A stretch of DNA of 64,000 nt. Origin: Paraniabella ginsengisoli. Lineage in GTDB: Bacteria > Bacteroidota > Bacteroidia > Chitinophagales > Chitinophagaceae. The number at the start of each line of letters is the position of its first letter. The first letter of the stretch is position 1. The stretch is from NCBI RefSeq assembly GCF_022513635.1, contig NZ_JAKWBL010000002.1, positions 544,010-608,009 of the forward strand, written 5' to 3'. The notes under the pieces are model-generated. The model did no database searches. It worked only from the letters and a program-made list of their open reading frames with translations, and was not told where the DNA came from. This document shows positions 63,298 to 64,000 of the stretch, piece by piece. The translations under genes and the position numbers were made by a program.

Positions 63298-64000
63298 ATG
63301 AAATTTGTAGTACGTATATTACCTTGTGTATTTATATTATGTTGTCTTGCCACAACCGCTAAACCAAAACCGAAAAAAACATTCTCGATTATAACTTATA
63401 ATGTCTGGAATGGTTTTGAAAGTGAGACACAGCGACGAAATACCTTTGTGGGATGGGCCCGCCAACAAAGTGCCGATGTCATTGCATTTGAAGAACTGAA
63501 TCATTTTACACAGGCTTCTTTTGAAAACTTAGCGAAAACCTGGGGACATCCATACGCCATTATAGTAAAAGAAGATGGATATCCGGTTGGCATTTCATCA
63601 CGTTATCCTATTCGTAATATTTGTAAACTTATTGAGGGTATGCATCATGGATGTCTTTACGCCGAAATTAATGGTATGGGTTTTTTTGTAGTACATTTTT
63701 CTCCATTTAGCAGTGTTAAAAGACTCCAGGAGAGCAACGCTATATTAAAGCTTTTGAAGAAAAAAATAAGTTGAATACAACGATTATTCTTGGCGATTTT
63801 AATGCCTTTTCACCACATGATAGTTTATTCTATACAAGAACAGGTATCAGAGATAGCATGTTTTCCCAACAACAAAATAATTCTAAACTTCGAAATTTAA
63901 ACAGTCGTGGCGATATAGACTACCAGGTTGTTAGCACGCTTTTACAATCAGGCTTTCTTGATGGCTATTCGCTTTTCAATAAAACTTTTGAAACATCTTA
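63298..64000 (+). CDS. Endonuclease/exonuclease/phosphatase-fold hydrolase, exported (partial, frameshifted)
   Basis: The ATG at 63298 gives a signal-like MKFVVRILPCVFILCCLA. EEP motifs seen: ITYNVWNGF, IAFEELN, VHFSPF and, after a lost A in the A7 run 63760-63766, ILGDFNAFSPHD and RGDIDYQVV. The gene runs off the window before the final SDH motif. It lacks a LamG module and is a distinct second EEP enzyme of the locus. Confidence 0.85.

Noticed and set aside
419..63766. Programmed ribosomal frameshifting as the explanation for split genes
   Set aside because: Too many unrelated genes are affected, several breaks are outside slippery heptamers, and no stimulatory structures are evident. Missing bases explain them more simply.
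1..64000. CRISPR arrays, rRNA genes, complete insertion sequences
   Set aside because: No regularly spaced short repeats, no rRNA-like conserved segments and no transposase were seen. The only recombinase sequences are the two integrase fragments.

Overview
The window is AT-rich DNA from a Bacteroidota bacterium, most likely of the Chitinophaga/Niastella type (class Chitinophagia). Evidence: SusC/SusD pairs, a hybrid two-component regulator, many exported sulfatases, an ECF-sigma/FecR/SusC trio, and at least four promoters of the form TTG/TTTG-N19-TAnnTTTG that is specific to this phylum. The species cannot be named from sequence alone.

Region 1 (1-36.7 kb) is a large polysaccharide utilisation locus (PUL). 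It holds a ROK-family C-terminus, a GH92 alpha-mannosidase, a VOC protein, a YeiH-type putative sulfate exporter, six Cys-type sulfatases, an SGNH esterase, a GH2 glycosidase, an alpha/beta-hydrolase esterase, a GH43 glycosidase, two tandem SusC/SusD pairs with a downstream surface lipoprotein, a nucleotide-pyrophosphatase-like enzyme and a hybrid two-component system (HTCS). Together they look like a machine for binding, desulfating, deacylating and depolymerising a sulfated, mannose-containing heteropolysaccharide, with the HTCS as sensor. A strong hairpin terminator closes it.

Region 2 (36.7-43 kb) is housekeeping: a DUF6952/thioredoxin/peroxiredoxin operon, a thioredoxin-reductase-like flavoprotein behind a long palindromic operator, the NAD(P)HX repair enzyme, a serine hydrolase, a HEAT-like protein and tRNA-Asp.

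Region 3 (43-54.3 kb) begins 58 bp after the tRNA and is an eroded island. Two complementary fragments of one integrase, sharing a 190-bp repeat, flank about 9 kb. Inside lie a calcium-repeat surface protein with an unusual C-terminus, 5' stubs of an HTCS and a SusC gene, and an ECF-sigma/FecR/SusC locus whose SusC is cut off in mid-barrel. A second, intact paralog of the surface protein lies just outside the second integrase fragment.

Region 4 (55-64 kb) is another SusC/SusD locus, preceded by a perfect LacI-type palindrome. Its enzymes are a Tat-exported metallophosphoesterase and two endonuclease/exonuclease/phosphatase-fold proteins, with no glycosidase in view, which suggests a phosphodiester or phosphate-ester substrate.

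An overriding feature is about forty single-base frameshifts in otherwise well-conserved genes. Most sit in homopolymers that are one base too short, which points to uncorrected sequencing error more than to gene decay. Frameshifted genes are therefore annotated over their full reconstructed extent.
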